Source of the DNA: Clostridia bacterium
GTDB taxonomy: Bacteria > Bacillota > Clostridia > TANB77 > CAG-465
Direction of reading: 5' to 3'
Length of the DNA stretch: 64,000 nucleotides
NCBI GenBank assembly: GCA_017534305.1
Contig: JAFWCU010000019.1
Span: 62,001 to 126,000 of the forward strand
Position numbers and translations under genes: made by a program. The notes below the pieces were generated by a model that saw nothing but the letters and a program-made list of their open reading frames with translations, did no database searches and had not been told where the DNA came from. Positions 27,244-37,137 of this stretch are shown here, in pieces. The stretch's first letter is position 1; every line of letters begins with the position of its first letter.

Positions 27244-28803
27244 ATGGATGGGGTTTTACAAAAAGTAGTAGCAATACTAATATCTGTCATCATCTTTTTT
27301 ATATTACCTGTATATATTGCTTATGAAAAAGAGGATGACATTTCTTATGCTTTAGCACTAAAAATTACTACAGATTTTGTGGATAGTGTTGAAGCTAAAG
27401 GATATATTTCAAATGAAATGTATAATGATTTTGTAGCAAAGCTTTCTACTACAAGAAATAGTTATGATATTTATATGGAACATACAGCTAAGGTATATAA
27501 TCCTGTTATTTATTCTTATACAGATGATTTAACTACTATTCGTGCTAAATTTGATTATAATTTATATAAATCTCAATATGAATCAGGAACAATCACTGTG
27601 GATTCTGGTTCATTAGCAGGAACATATAACAATTTAGTACTAGCTTATGATTTAGCAGAAAAGAAATACACTGAAGAACAAATATTAGATGTAATTAGTT
27701 CTAAAGATAGAACTCTTTCTGTTAATACATCACTTGATAGTTATAAGTTAATGGATTATAGAAATTTACCAGCTTTAAATAGTATATATATGCCAAATAG
27801 TGTAACTCAAGTATATACTATGAATAAAGGTGATGAATTTAATATTATTGTTAAGAATAAAAATACTACAGCTGCATCATTAATATTTAATTTGGTAACT
27901 TTTGGTGCTGCTAGAACACACAATACAAAAATATATGTAAATTATGGTGGCTCAATTAAAGCAGAAACTTATAGAGATAAAACAATTGTTGAAGATAGTA
28001 CAAACTATAATCCAGAGGATGCACCACCAGATAGTGGAAGTAATACATTAATTAACTCATATATTACTACTGGAATGGTAATGCTACTTAATGGTGAATA
28101 TAATAATGGAGCTACACACTCAAACTCAACAGATGTTTGGACAGATATTAGTGGCAATGGTAATAATGCTACACTTTCAGGTTTTGATTTTAATGATGAA
28201 TCTGGATGGATATACAATGGATTACACTTTACCGGAAAAGAATATGTTTCATTAAACGATTTTGATAGTGATGAATTTACTATTGAAGTTGTATGCAAAT
28301 TTGATAGTGTTACAGATGTAGATAGTACTACTCAATCTGTATTAAGTTCTATCAATGATGGTGGAGCAGGACTTATGTTTAATACTTTAACTAACGAATC
28401 GATACTAAAGAGAGGAAAAGCTTCTTTTGATGTTTATACAACTGAAGGCTTATCTGATGTTACAGTTAGTGATTCAATTATTCAAGCAAATAAAGTATAT
28501 TCACTTTCTGGTTCACTAGGTAAAATGGAACTACAACTTGGAGCAGATAATTTTGTTTATGAAACATCTGCACAATTATTTGGAATAAATGGTAAATACG
28601 AAGGTATACCTTATGATAACAATATGGTAAAACCTGCAACTGGTACAACCTTTATTCTAGGTGGAAATCCACTTGCTGGTGCAGGTGCAGAAACTACATT
28701 TAAAGGAACAATTTATTGTGTAAGAGTATATAATAGAGCACTTACAGAAGAAGAATTGAAAGAAAACTTTAAAGTAGATCAACAGAGATATGGAATAAAA
28801 TAG
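27244..28803 (+). CDS. Membrane-anchored minor pilin-like protein with LamG-like domain (module A, gene 3)
   Basis: The 519-residue product has an N-terminal helix (about residues 8-27), the EKEDDISYALALKITTDFVD segment shared with the gene at 29733, and a shared VKNKNTTAASLI block near residue 205. After a P/S/G linker near residue 260 comes a roughly 220-residue concanavalin-like (LamG/laminin-G) domain, with WTDISGNGNNATL, LHFTGKEYVSL and the closing VRVYNRALTEEEL. This domain is commonly carbohydrate-binding. It probably gives the pilus tip or a minor subunit an adhesive head. Confidence 0.65.
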   Translation: MDGVLQKVVAILISVIIFFILPVYIAYEKEDDISYALALKITTDFVDSVEAKGYISNEMYNDFVAKLSTTRNSYDIYMEHTAKVYNPVIYSYTDDLTTIRAKFDYNLYKSQYESGTITVDSGSLAGTYNNLVLAYDLAEKKYTEEQILDVISSKDRTLSVNTSLDSYKLMDYRNLPALNSIYMPNSVTQVYTMNKGDEFNIIVKNKNTTAASLIFNLVTFGAARTHNTKIYVNYGGSIKAETYRDKTIVEDSTNYNPEDAPPDSGSNTLINSYITTGMVMLLNGEYNNGATHSNSTDVWTDISGNGNNATLSGFDFNDESGWIYNGLHFTGKEYVSLNDFDSDEFTIEVVCKFDSVTDVDSTTQSVLSSINDGGAGLMFNTLTNESILKRGKASFDVYTTEGLSDVTVSDSIIQANKVYSLSGSLGKMELQLGADNFVYETSAQLFGINGKYEGIPYDNNMVKPATGTTFILGGNPLAGAGAETTFKGTIYCVRVYNRALTEEELKENFKVDQQRYGIK

Positions 28804-28818
28804 AAAGGAGGAGTAGAT

Positions 28819-29223
28819 GTGGGAGATAATGTTAATAGAGCCTTAACACTTGGTGTTGGTATTTTTGTTACATTAATTCTTGTATCAGGAATAATAACAA
28901 TATTTACTCAAATGAGAGATATTTATGGAAATGTTAATAAATCTAACACATCATTACTATCTTCTTTTGATGAGTTTTCACAATATAACTATACAGAAAA
29001 AACAGGTCTTGATGTTATTAATTGTGCAAATAAATATTATAAAAAAGATTTAGTTGTTGTTATATATAAAGGACAAATCGTAAATACAGATTCTGGACTT
29101 TCATATATAAATCAAGAAAGAGATTCAGGCGCTCTTGCATATGATGAGTTATATTTAGCTACTGTTGAAGAGATAGAGTATAATGGAGTACCTAAAACAA
29201 CAATTACATTTACTAAAAAATAA
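28819..29223 (+). CDS. Flp-like pilin candidate (module B, gene 1)
   Basis: The 134-residue product from GTG 28819 follows AAAGGAGG. It has a short N-terminus (MGDNVNRALTLGVG), one hydrophobic helix (about residues 9-31) and a small outer domain. It is shorter than the gene at 26164 but shares the charged head-helix layout and an ANKYYKKDLVV segment comparable with ADQYYKDMIIEV there. It is followed by genes matching module A genes 2 and 3 in order, which supports duplication. Confidence 0.55.
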   Translation: MGDNVNRALTLGVGIFVTLILVSGIITIFTQMRDIYGNVNKSNTSLLSSFDEFSQYNYTEKTGLDVINCANKYYKKDLVVVIYKGQIVNTDSGLSYINQERDSGALAYDELYLATVEEIEYNGVPKTTITFTKK

Positions 29224-29266
29224 TTTAAAATTTAAAATAATGAATAATTAATTAGGAGGTGAGAAT

Positions 29267-29731
29267 ATGGATAGTGTAAATGAAGCTTTGTATATTGGTA
29301 TATATACATTTATATTTGTTATAGCTTTGTCTTTAACAATTTTCCTATTCTCATCTTTAATGTCTTATACAGACCGTGTGTATGAATATATGCATGACTT
29401 ATCTAATGATGGCGTTAATATTTCTTTGCAAGCAGATAGACATTTGATATTATCTAGCCAAGAAGTTGTGTCATATTATTATAACTATATTAAAAAAGAC
29501 AGATTATCTGATAATATAGTAGATAATTCAGTTGTTTTAAGCATTAATCTTAATACAAAAAACGAATCTCCAATCTATTTAGAAAGAACAGATTTATCAT
29601 ATAAAGACTTAATGCAAAAACTTGGAAATAATACACAATATATATTAACTGTAGGAAGAAATTCAAATGAGAATGTGACTTATTTAAATATTATAAAAGC
29701 TACAGACGAAGAACTACAGGAGGAATGGTAA
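29267..29731 (+). CDS. Pilin-like protein (module B, gene 2)
   Basis: The 154-residue product has an N-terminal helix (about residues 10-34) and an outer domain rich in D, N and Y. It is similar in length and arrangement to the gene at 26775 (154 against 155 residues), and both carry a short head, a helix, and a VSYYYNYIKKDRL or LINYYVQDVNVEM type segment mid-protein. It ends one base before the next gene start. Function is inferred from its paired position. Confidence 0.53.
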   Translation: MDSVNEALYIGIYTFIFVIALSLTIFLFSSLMSYTDRVYEYMHDLSNDGVNISLQADRHLILSSQEVVSYYYNYIKKDRLSDNIVDNSVVLSINLNTKNESPIYLERTDLSYKDLMQKLGNNTQYILTVGRNSNENVTYLNIIKATDEELQEEW

Positions 29732-29732
29732 T

Positions 29733-30725
29733 ATGAAAGATACACTTAGTATGATTGTTGCAACCATATTCTTAGTTATATTATTACTGTTACTTCCTTT
29801 GTATAATTACTTTGAAAGACAAGATGATATTTCATATAATGTTGCTCTTAAAGCTGTTACCACATTTGTAGATGAAGTAACAAATAATGGTTACATTGAT
29901 CAAACATCTTATGATAATTTCATTAATAGACTTGGACAAACAGCTAATTCATATGATGTTCAAGTTGAAGTACAAAAACGATTATTAACAAATGATCCAA
30001 ATGGTAGTGGAGATACTTATATAGAGCAATATGAATCATATTTTAATAAAGATATATTTAATGAAGAAACTGGAAGAACAAGTAATATTATAGATAGAGA
30101 TAATAGCTTAAAGAATGATGTGTTTTTCTTAGATGAAGGAGACAAGGTATATGTTAATGTAAAGAACACAAATACTACTATGGCTTCTTCAATACTTAGT
30201 ATTATTTCTCCAGGAGCTACTAAGCAAAAGGTAAATATTAGCTATGGAGCAATAGTTAAGAACAATACATGGAAAAATGCTGAAGTTGCTCAACTTTTCC
30301 AAAGCGATATTTTAGTTAAAGTTGAACTACAAGATCCAGCAGAACCAAATGTTAATGGAAATCCAGAATACAATTTTAGTATTGCATCAAATAGAATTTT
30401 TAAATTTAAAGTTAAAATATTAAATGATGATGATACAAATATAGCAAGTAAAATAACAGATAATATACGTTTGGTAGGAGAGCTTCCAAACTGTTATATT
30501 TCTCCATCATCAATTACTACTGGTAGTGATGAGGGTGAATATATAGTAGAATTTGTTCTAGATGAAACAAAATCTAATACATATTTTTCAAATTATGAGT
30601 ATAATACATTTAGATGTTTCTTACCAGCAAATATTATACAAGGTAAGTTTTCTAAAAACTCTAGTGCAAATTCTCAAAATTTAGATATAAAAATTAATTC
30701 TTCAGTTACAATACCTGAGCTATAA
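29733..30725 (+). CDS. Membrane-anchored minor pilin-like protein (module B, gene 3)
   Basis: The 330-residue product has an N-terminal helix (about residues 7-26) and the ERQDDISYNVALKAVTTFVD segment, clearly homologous to the module A gene at 27244. The later VKNTNTTMASSILSI block matches that gene as well. The LamG-like domain of module A is missing; a different beta-rich C-terminus of about 140 residues takes its place. This points to domain replacement on a shared pilus-anchoring stem. Confidence 0.58.
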   Translation: MKDTLSMIVATIFLVILLLLLPLYNYFERQDDISYNVALKAVTTFVDEVTNNGYIDQTSYDNFINRLGQTANSYDVQVEVQKRLLTNDPNGSGDTYIEQYESYFNKDIFNEETGRTSNIIDRDNSLKNDVFFLDEGDKVYVNVKNTNTTMASSILSIISPGATKQKVNISYGAIVKNNTWKNAEVAQLFQSDILVKVELQDPAEPNVNGNPEYNFSIASNRIFKFKVKILNDDDTNIASKITDNIRLVGELPNCYISPSSITTGSDEGEYIVEFVLDETKSNTYFSNYEYNTFRCFLPANIIQGKFSKNSSANSQNLDIKINSSVTIPEL

Positions 30726-30739
30726 GAGGAGGTGAAAAG

Positions 30740-31918
30740 GTGAAAAGTACAGATTTTGCTTTAGTGTTCATAGCAATAATACTTCCATTTATGATAGTAC
30801 TATATATTAATATAACATTTACTATCAAAGCAGAAGAAATGGAAATGTATTACGAAAAAGTTATTAATTCAGCTTTAGATGATGCGGCTTATCAAATGAA
30901 ACAAGTAGAGAGCCAAGACAAAAAGATAGACTATGGATATTCAGATTCTATGAACAAGAAAATCAATGTTAATGCAAAAGTTGGTGTAGATTCTTTCTTT
31001 GATTCACTTTATACAACTTTTGGTATTAAAGGAAATGAATATGCAGAATCGTATTTAGACCTTTTTGTCCCTGCAGTAGCTGTAATTGAATATGATGGTG
31101 TAAGAGTCTCTAAAAATGAATCGGTTGTCGCTCCAGATGGTACTAATGCAGTTGTTAGAGTTCTTAAACCAAAAAGATATTTTACATATAGTTATTCTAT
31201 TGTAAGAGTCAATGGAGATTATCAAATGGTACCAGGAATTGAAACTTCTAATGCTGTTTCAGTTCATACAATTGAATTTACTATGGATACTAGTGTAACT
31301 CATAGAGGATATAATTACATGTTTAATGAAGATATTCCTACAGAGACTTTCTATTTAGGAGATGCTTCAAATAATGACGAACTTATAGCAGGAGTTCTAG
31401 ACTCTGGTGCTAAAAATACATTAAAATCTAATGTTGTTTCAACACTTTTAGACTTAAGATCATCAATTATATCAACAACAGTTGCAAATGAGTTAAGTTA
31501 TGCTGTAAATGATAACAATCTTTATGCTAAACAAGCAGGAGTTTCATATAACTTTTCATTTCCAACAACTACAGATGATGAAATGTATGATATGGTAGAT
31601 AATGTTGGAATAGTTGCTTTTGTACAAGGTGTATCTATAGGTAATAGATATTTAAATACTAAAGCATTTGGAGTAAGTTCACTTGAGGGTGCAACAAGAT
31701 ATTATTTTACTGCTCCAAGTAAAGATTCACAAATACAAATGAATTTATATCATAAAGATGTAAATTGTCCAGAATATAGATTAAGTAAAATATCAGATAT
31801 GTCACCAAGATTTGCAACATCTAAACAAGAAGCTGCAACTAGTGTGGCAACTGGAACATTTAATGGAGTAAAACAAACTTTTGAAGGATTCTATCCTTGT
31901 CCAATTTGTAATCCATAA
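30740..31918 (+). CDS. Membrane-anchored protein with C-terminal cysteine cluster
   Basis: The 392-residue product from GTG 30740 follows AGGAGGTG. It has one N-terminal helix (about residues 5-28) and a long extracytoplasmic region. It ends with FYPCPICNP, and a further cysteine lies in DVNCPEY about 50 residues earlier. A CPIC pair so close to the C-terminus could bind metal or form a disulphide. I recognise no family. Position suggests a minor pilin or tip component, since the EEMEMYYEKVINSALDDA segment resembles the helical stem of pseudopilins. Confidence 0.5.
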   Translation: MKSTDFALVFIAIILPFMIVLYINITFTIKAEEMEMYYEKVINSALDDAAYQMKQVESQDKKIDYGYSDSMNKKINVNAKVGVDSFFDSLYTTFGIKGNEYAESYLDLFVPAVAVIEYDGVRVSKNESVVAPDGTNAVVRVLKPKRYFTYSYSIVRVNGDYQMVPGIETSNAVSVHTIEFTMDTSVTHRGYNYMFNEDIPTETFYLGDASNNDELIAGVLDSGAKNTLKSNVVSTLLDLRSSIISTTVANELSYAVNDNNLYAKQAGVSYNFSFPTTTDDEMYDMVDNVGIVAFVQGVSIGNRYLNTKAFGVSSLEGATRYYFTAPSKDSQIQMNLYHKDVNCPEYRLSKISDMSPRFATSKQEAATSVATGTFNGVKQTFEGFYPCPICNP

Positions 31919-31935
31919 GAGAGGGAGGTGCATTA

Positions 31936-33249
31936 ATGGCTGATGGCTTTGTTCCTTCATATAATAATGAAGAAGAACGTTTAGAAGAAATTGAAAAGAA
32001 TAAAAAAAGTTATAGAATAAGAATAACACTGCTATCTATAGTTGCTGTAATAGTTGTAGCCACAGTCATTATTGTTAGTTACATCTTAGCAAATAGAAAC
32101 TATAGTAAATATGAAAAATATGAAGAAAAAATGGATCTTTATGGCTTTTCTCAAGTATATGAGAATGGAAGATGTAATACTTCAGATAAAGTTACAAAAT
32201 CTGAAGCTGTAAAGATGCTTCTTGCGTGTTTATATAATGTTTCTTCAATTGAGGGAATAGCTCTTCCTACTGAAGAAACATATCCTAATGCTATTTGGGT
32301 AGAATATGCTATAAAACAAGGATTTGTTACTCGTGAAGAGGTTAATGCTTCAAATGCAAATGACAAAGTTAAATACCAAGAAGTACTAGTTTGGATGTAC
32401 AATATAAAGGCAAAAGCTTTAAATATTGAACCAGACACTGAAGATAATTTTAATGTAAAAGATATCAATGCATATAATCCAGATCAACAACTTGCAATAA
32501 AAGATATGCTTAACTCTGGAATTATAACAGTAAATACAAGTAAAATTAAAGGTGGTAAAAAACTATATAAAGGAAAACTAAATGAGTTAATAATTAATTT
32601 TGCTGAAAAGTATAATACTATAACTGTTGGAGATGCAAAGATTAATATTAATGAAGAAAAAATACCAACAAATGCTGATAGATATACATATACTTTAGCC
32701 AATGTTAACAAAGAAGTGTATGAGATTCCGTTTATTAATGATGGTGGAGAAGGATTTATTTCTCCTGTTGAATACTATCCAAATAATAAACAATATTTTA
32801 CACAAATTAAAACATATGTTGAAGGATATTATGATTATCTACTTACTGTAGATAGTGCAACAATATCTACAGCACAGATGAAAAGAAAATTAAAAAAATA
32901 TGCATATGAACAATTTGATGATCAAAAACTAGAACAATATGTAAATTATGTTAAAGCAAACAATATTAAGCTTACTGGTAAATCTACTGTTCAAATGCCA
33001 TGTGTGTATTTTGATGGAAAAGATTATAGAGTTAGAGTAAAACTAGATATAACTGTAGAGTCTTCTAATACAAAAGATAATTTGTTGTTTGGAGATACAA
33101 ATGTTACATATAATGATACTCAAGCTACAATATATATAGATGCAATACTTGCAAAGAATGATACATCTGAAACACTATTTGTTGTTGAAACACCAATTAG
33201 TAAACTAATTGTAAAAAATAGTGGCAGTGTATTAAGTAAGGAGGTATAA
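31936..33249 (+). CDS. Membrane protein with SLH-like repeats
   Basis: The 437-residue product has a charged cytoplasmic head of about 27 residues, a membrane helix (about residues 30-51) and a region of roughly 150 residues resembling degenerate S-layer-homology repeats. These show VTKSEAVKMLLACLYNV, WVEYAIKQGFVT and IKDMLNSGIIT spacing. SLH domains bind wall polymers. A second beta-rich domain follows. It could hold the pilus base to the wall. The domain call is by pattern and the repeats are divergent. Confidence 0.52.
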   Translation: MADGFVPSYNNEEERLEEIEKNKKSYRIRITLLSIVAVIVVATVIIVSYILANRNYSKYEKYEEKMDLYGFSQVYENGRCNTSDKVTKSEAVKMLLACLYNVSSIEGIALPTEETYPNAIWVEYAIKQGFVTREEVNASNANDKVKYQEVLVWMYNIKAKALNIEPDTEDNFNVKDINAYNPDQQLAIKDMLNSGIITVNTSKIKGGKKLYKGKLNELIINFAEKYNTITVGDAKININEEKIPTNADRYTYTLANVNKEVYEIPFINDGGEGFISPVEYYPNNKQYFTQIKTYVEGYYDYLLTVDSATISTAQMKRKLKKYAYEQFDDQKLEQYVNYVKANNIKLTGKSTVQMPCVYFDGKDYRVRVKLDITVESSNTKDNLLFGDTNVTYNDTQATIYIDAILAKNDTSETLFVVETPISKLIVKNSGSVLSKEV

Positions 33250-33250
33250 C

Positions 33251-36022
33251 ATGAAGAAAAAAATCTTGTTATTCTCATTACTAATTATATTAAATATAAT
33301 ACTTTGTCCAAAAGTATTTGCATATGAAAATGGAAGAGAAGTTTTTGTAAGACATTTGGATATGAGTGGAAATATAATTAATGGACTTGCAAATGTATCA
33401 CAAGAAGCAATAGATAATGCTGGTAATAGTTCTCTTATTGCTAATTCTACTGCAGATGATGCAACTATTGCTTATAGTGAATATTATGAATATCCTGTAT
33501 CTTCAACAATGGAAATTACAAAGACACTTGTAATAGAGAATAACTTAGTTCATTATGCTTATTCTGGATATAATGTTTGCACTATGCCAAGTTTAGATGA
33601 AGCATATGCAATTATGGAACAAAAACGAAGTGGAATTAAAAGCGGTACTGCTGAATTAGATGTTACATCTGGAAATCTAAATTCTAATGCTGTGTTTAAA
33701 ACAATGCAATCAAATAATAATGATGTCACTATTATAGATTTCTATTATAGACCATCTAGCTCAAATAATGTTAGTCCAAAGCTATATTCTAATACTAGTG
33801 TGTGGAACGGAAATGATGCTGGTCTTACATCTAATGTAACCTATGTGCCATCAGGAGAGTATATTTATCCATACTTTGAAACACCAAGTTATTTTGTTAA
33901 AGATTTAGCATATGAAAAAGTAATTAGTAATGGAAAAGTTAGATATAAGGTTAATAGATATTCTGTATATAGATTGAATAGAGCAGAATTAATATCTTCT
34001 GAATCTAAACATATAGGATTAAATGGTCAGATAGAAATCACAGGAACTCTTGTAAGTAATACAGATCCTGCGGCTGCTTTTGGTGGTGTTGGTGATGTTT
34101 CACCTGTACCAGTAGTAACTCAAGATGGAGTAAAATCTGTGTTAATGAACATGGTAAACAATTACAATGCTAGTGATTCAACATTTTTACCAGGTAGAGG
34201 AGATCTTGATGATATAGATGGATATCCAACTGGAAAAGCGGATTTTGATGCTAATATTATTACAAAAAATGATGCTTTAAATGGTCTTAGAAGTGCAAAA
34301 GGAAAAGTGTATTACACAGAATATAATGTAATAGCTAATGCAGATGTTGGTGGCGAGTTATCTTATACATCTACAAACGATCATTATATTAATATATTTA
34401 CTCCTGTTAAACTAAATCAACCACAAGTTACAGTAACAGGAAATGCATCAATAGATCATTCGGTTATTAATTCATCAACTGTAATACTTGCAGATGATGC
34501 AACATTTGAAATTCAATTAAGTCAGGGTGACCTAGATTTTACATATTATAATAATATAACAGCAGAGCAAAAAGCTAAGTTTGTAACTTACTACTATCTA
34601 ATATTTGATTTTGATATTATTCATAATGGTCAAGTATATGAAAAGGGTAAAGTAGTTAGACTTACAAACCAAGGAAGATACAATAATGGTATTACGTATT
34701 TCTATGGACAAGTTGCACCAAATGAAACTTTGTCTAGAGATAATTCAAATCATAAAATAATTATTCTTGCTGCAGCTAAAAATATGCCTTCTACAGAACT
34801 TCTTTATGAGGTTGCAGGTCAAGAACTTGAAATTCAGGTAGATAAAACTTTGGATCCTTCTCAAAGAAAATATTTAACTGATAGTGGGGATAACACTGCA
34901 AACTTTTCAAATGATATAGAGTTTTCTGAAAATCATACAGATCCAGAGTTTACTAAAGGAGCAAAAATGTATGGTGATGGTTATTATTTTGCTATGTATT
35001 CTGTAGCAGTAAAAACAGCATCAAAGATTTTTGATTTCCAAATTACAGATTGTAGTGATGTTGCTTTCAAAAGTGTATTTAGAAAGAACGATTCTATGGA
35101 ACTTGCAAATAATAGCTATTATTCTGGTATTAGACGTATGCTAATTACAAGTATTGGAAATAAAGAAAGTACTGCTTTACTAGATAGAAATAATATTCAT
35201 ATAAATGGTACTTCTTCTAATAGAACATTACCACTTGGACCATACAAACATACGACTGCAAGCTATGTTAATGCTCCAAAACTTGGATATAGAATAGCAT
35301 ATAGTGTTAAAACGAGTGGATATTATAGTCCAAGTCCTTCTGGAATTAATTCTAGAAAGATTAATATTAAACCATCATATTATTATTTGTCTAAGGATGG
35401 TACAAATATAATTAAGGATATAGATTTGTATTATAAAGATGATAGTGACAAGTATAAGAAATTTATAGGAAGTAACTATAATATATTCTTTATTCCAAAT
35501 GATGGAAGTAGATATACTACAGATACATTTGCATCAAATGTAAGTAATATGTCTACAAAACAAGAAAGCTTAAATATAGGTAGTTCATCTGGTGAGTTCT
35601 CGCTAACAGATTCAATGATGGCATTAGATGATGATGGATATATTCAAACATGGTATGGTGAGTTTAAACTTCCAAATACAACTATTGCTGTTAGAGCGGG
35701 GGATAATGTGGATAATGCATTAAAAGATGGATATATTGGTGTAAAATTTGATATTTCATGTTTCGATGCTTCTTTAAGTGAAACAATATCATATAATGTT
35801 TTAAATAAGTCTGTTAATAATGCGCCAAACACTACTCAATGGGATTATGAAGGATACCTTGGTTTTTCAAATCCAACTCAGCCTATTAACCAAGATTCAA
35901 GTTTAAGATTACAACTTGAAAATGGTATTTGGGTAATAGACAATCAAGATACATATAATTTTGTTAGAGGAACAGTTCTTCTATATGATATAGATGCAAG
36001 AGCTGCCGATGACATACAATAA
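33251..36022 (+). CDS. Large secreted surface protein, unknown
   Basis: The 923-residue product begins with a clear signal peptide (about residues 1-24, ending CPKVFAYEN). The mature protein is beta-rich with many N, S, T, Y and D residues and no visible catalytic motif or sorting signal. It closes the locus just before a terminator and starts one base after the preceding stop. Such a protein at the end of a Tad-like operon may be a pilus-associated adhesin or an outer assembly factor. I do not recognise a family with confidence. Confidence 0.5.
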   Translation: MKKKILLFSLLIILNIILCPKVFAYENGREVFVRHLDMSGNIINGLANVSQEAIDNAGNSSLIANSTADDATIAYSEYYEYPVSSTMEITKTLVIENNLVHYAYSGYNVCTMPSLDEAYAIMEQKRSGIKSGTAELDVTSGNLNSNAVFKTMQSNNNDVTIIDFYYRPSSSNNVSPKLYSNTSVWNGNDAGLTSNVTYVPSGEYIYPYFETPSYFVKDLAYEKVISNGKVRYKVNRYSVYRLNRAELISSESKHIGLNGQIEITGTLVSNTDPAAAFGGVGDVSPVPVVTQDGVKSVLMNMVNNYNASDSTFLPGRGDLDDIDGYPTGKADFDANIITKNDALNGLRSAKGKVYYTEYNVIANADVGGELSYTSTNDHYINIFTPVKLNQPQVTVTGNASIDHSVINSSTVILADDATFEIQLSQGDLDFTYYNNITAEQKAKFVTYYYLIFDFDIIHNGQVYEKGKVVRLTNQGRYNNGITYFYGQVAPNETLSRDNSNHKIIILAAAKNMPSTELLYEVAGQELEIQVDKTLDPSQRKYLTDSGDNTANFSNDIEFSENHTDPEFTKGAKMYGDGYYFAMYSVAVKTASKIFDFQITDCSDVAFKSVFRKNDSMELANNSYYSGIRRMLITSIGNKESTALLDRNNIHINGTSSNRTLPLGPYKHTTASYVNAPKLGYRIAYSVKTSGYYSPSPSGINSRKINIKPSYYYLSKDGTNIIKDIDLYYKDDSDKYKKFIGSNYNIFFIPNDGSRYTTDTFASNVSNMSTKQESLNIGSSSGEFSLTDSMMALDDDGYIQTWYGEFKLPNTTIAVRAGDNVDNALKDGYIGVKFDISCFDASLSETISYNVLNKSVNNAPNTTQWDYEGYLGFSNPTQPINQDSSLRLQLENGIWVIDNQDTYNFVRGTVLLYDIDARAADDIQ

Positions 36023-36026
36023 AATT

Positions 36027-36053
36027 GAACAGGAGAAATCCTGTTCTTTTTTT
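36027..36053 (+). terminator. Intrinsic terminator of the Tad-like locus
   Basis: GAACAGGA and TCCTGTTC pair around a GAAA loop, followed by seven T residues. Confidence 0.93.
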
Positions 36054-36120
36054 GTCTAAATTACACGTTATTATAATAATATAGCAAGTCTAGAATAGAT
36101 ATGTAGTAGGAGGATATATC

Positions 36121-37116
36121 TTGAAAGCTAGACTTGCTTTTTTGCTCTTTGCTATAAGTTTGTTAGTTATTTTAGTTGTAATTAATAACAAAAATAATAA
36201 TGGTAATAATGAAATTAATGAAGAGATACATCATATTAGTGATTTAGAGTTTCAATCTAAAGATAACATTGCCCTTCTAAGACACAAAACAGGCGAAATA
36301 GAAGAACTTAACTTAAATTACTACATGTTATGTGTTGTGGCATCTGAAATGCCTTTTAAATTCGAATTTGAAGCTTTGAAAGCACAGGCAGTTGTTGCTA
36401 GAACATATTTATATAACAAGATTGAAAAGAATTTAGAAGATGTGGCAGATGTCTGTGATGACTATGCTCATTGCCAAGCATTTCTAGATCTTTGTGATTT
36501 AGAAAGAATATGGAAAGAAGAAAAGAAGTATTCGAGTGAGGAAATAGATCTTGGTGAAGAAAAAATTAAAAAAGCAATACTTGATACTGATGGTGAAATA
36601 ATTACTTATGATGGAAATATAATCAATGCACTATTTCATTCAAGTAGCTATATGAGAACAGAAGATGCTCGTGCTATTTGGAATCACGAAGATGTTCCAT
36701 ATCTTAGGTCTGTTGAAAGTGTTGAACATCCTTATGATAATTCTGAATCTGAATGTAGAGTTTCATTTGTTAAGTTTAAAAATCTGCTAATAGAAAAAGG
36801 TTATTATAATGAACTAAGTATTGAAGATATCCAAAATATTAAAATTAATAGTTATACAGATAGTGGAAGAGTTAAAGATCTCACTCTTGCTGGCTCTTTA
36901 GTTGATGCAACAGATTTAAGACAATTTTTTGGACTTAAAAGTACGAACTTTACTATTAACATAGAAGGAGATGAATTGGTATTTTTAGTTAAGGGCTTTG
37001 GACATGGTGTAGGAATGAGTCAAGTAGGAGCAGATACTTTAGCAAAACAAGGTGCAAGCTATAAAGATATAATCCAACATTATTATACTGGCGTGGATAT
37101 TACTAAAATTAATTAA
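36121..37116 (+). CDS. spoIID: Stage II sporulation protein D (peptidoglycan lytic transglycosylase)
   Basis: The 331-residue product has an N-terminal membrane helix (about residues 4-21) and the SpoIID domain. The catalytic glutamate is E76 in VVASEMP, followed by LKAQAVVARTY and a closing GFGHGVGMSQ motif. SpoIID cuts glycan strands denuded by SpoIIP during forespore engulfment. The TTG start follows AGGAGG at good spacing. A cysteine pair in DVCDDYAHCQAF resembles the metal-binding Cys residues of other SpoIID proteins. It heads the spoIIQ-spoIIID-mbl cluster. Confidence 0.92.
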   Translation: MKARLAFLLFAISLLVILVVINNKNNNGNNEINEEIHHISDLEFQSKDNIALLRHKTGEIEELNLNYYMLCVVASEMPFKFEFEALKAQAVVARTYLYNKIEKNLEDVADVCDDYAHCQAFLDLCDLERIWKEEKKYSSEEIDLGEEKIKKAILDTDGEIITYDGNIINALFHSSSYMRTEDARAIWNHEDVPYLRSVESVEHPYDNSESECRVSFVKFKNLLIEKGYYNELSIEDIQNIKINSYTDSGRVKDLTLAGSLVDATDLRQFFGLKSTNFTINIEGDELVFLVKGFGHGVGMSQVGADTLAKQGASYKDIIQHYYTGVDITKIN

Positions 37117-37137
37117 ACAAAAGAAGAGGGAGAGATT

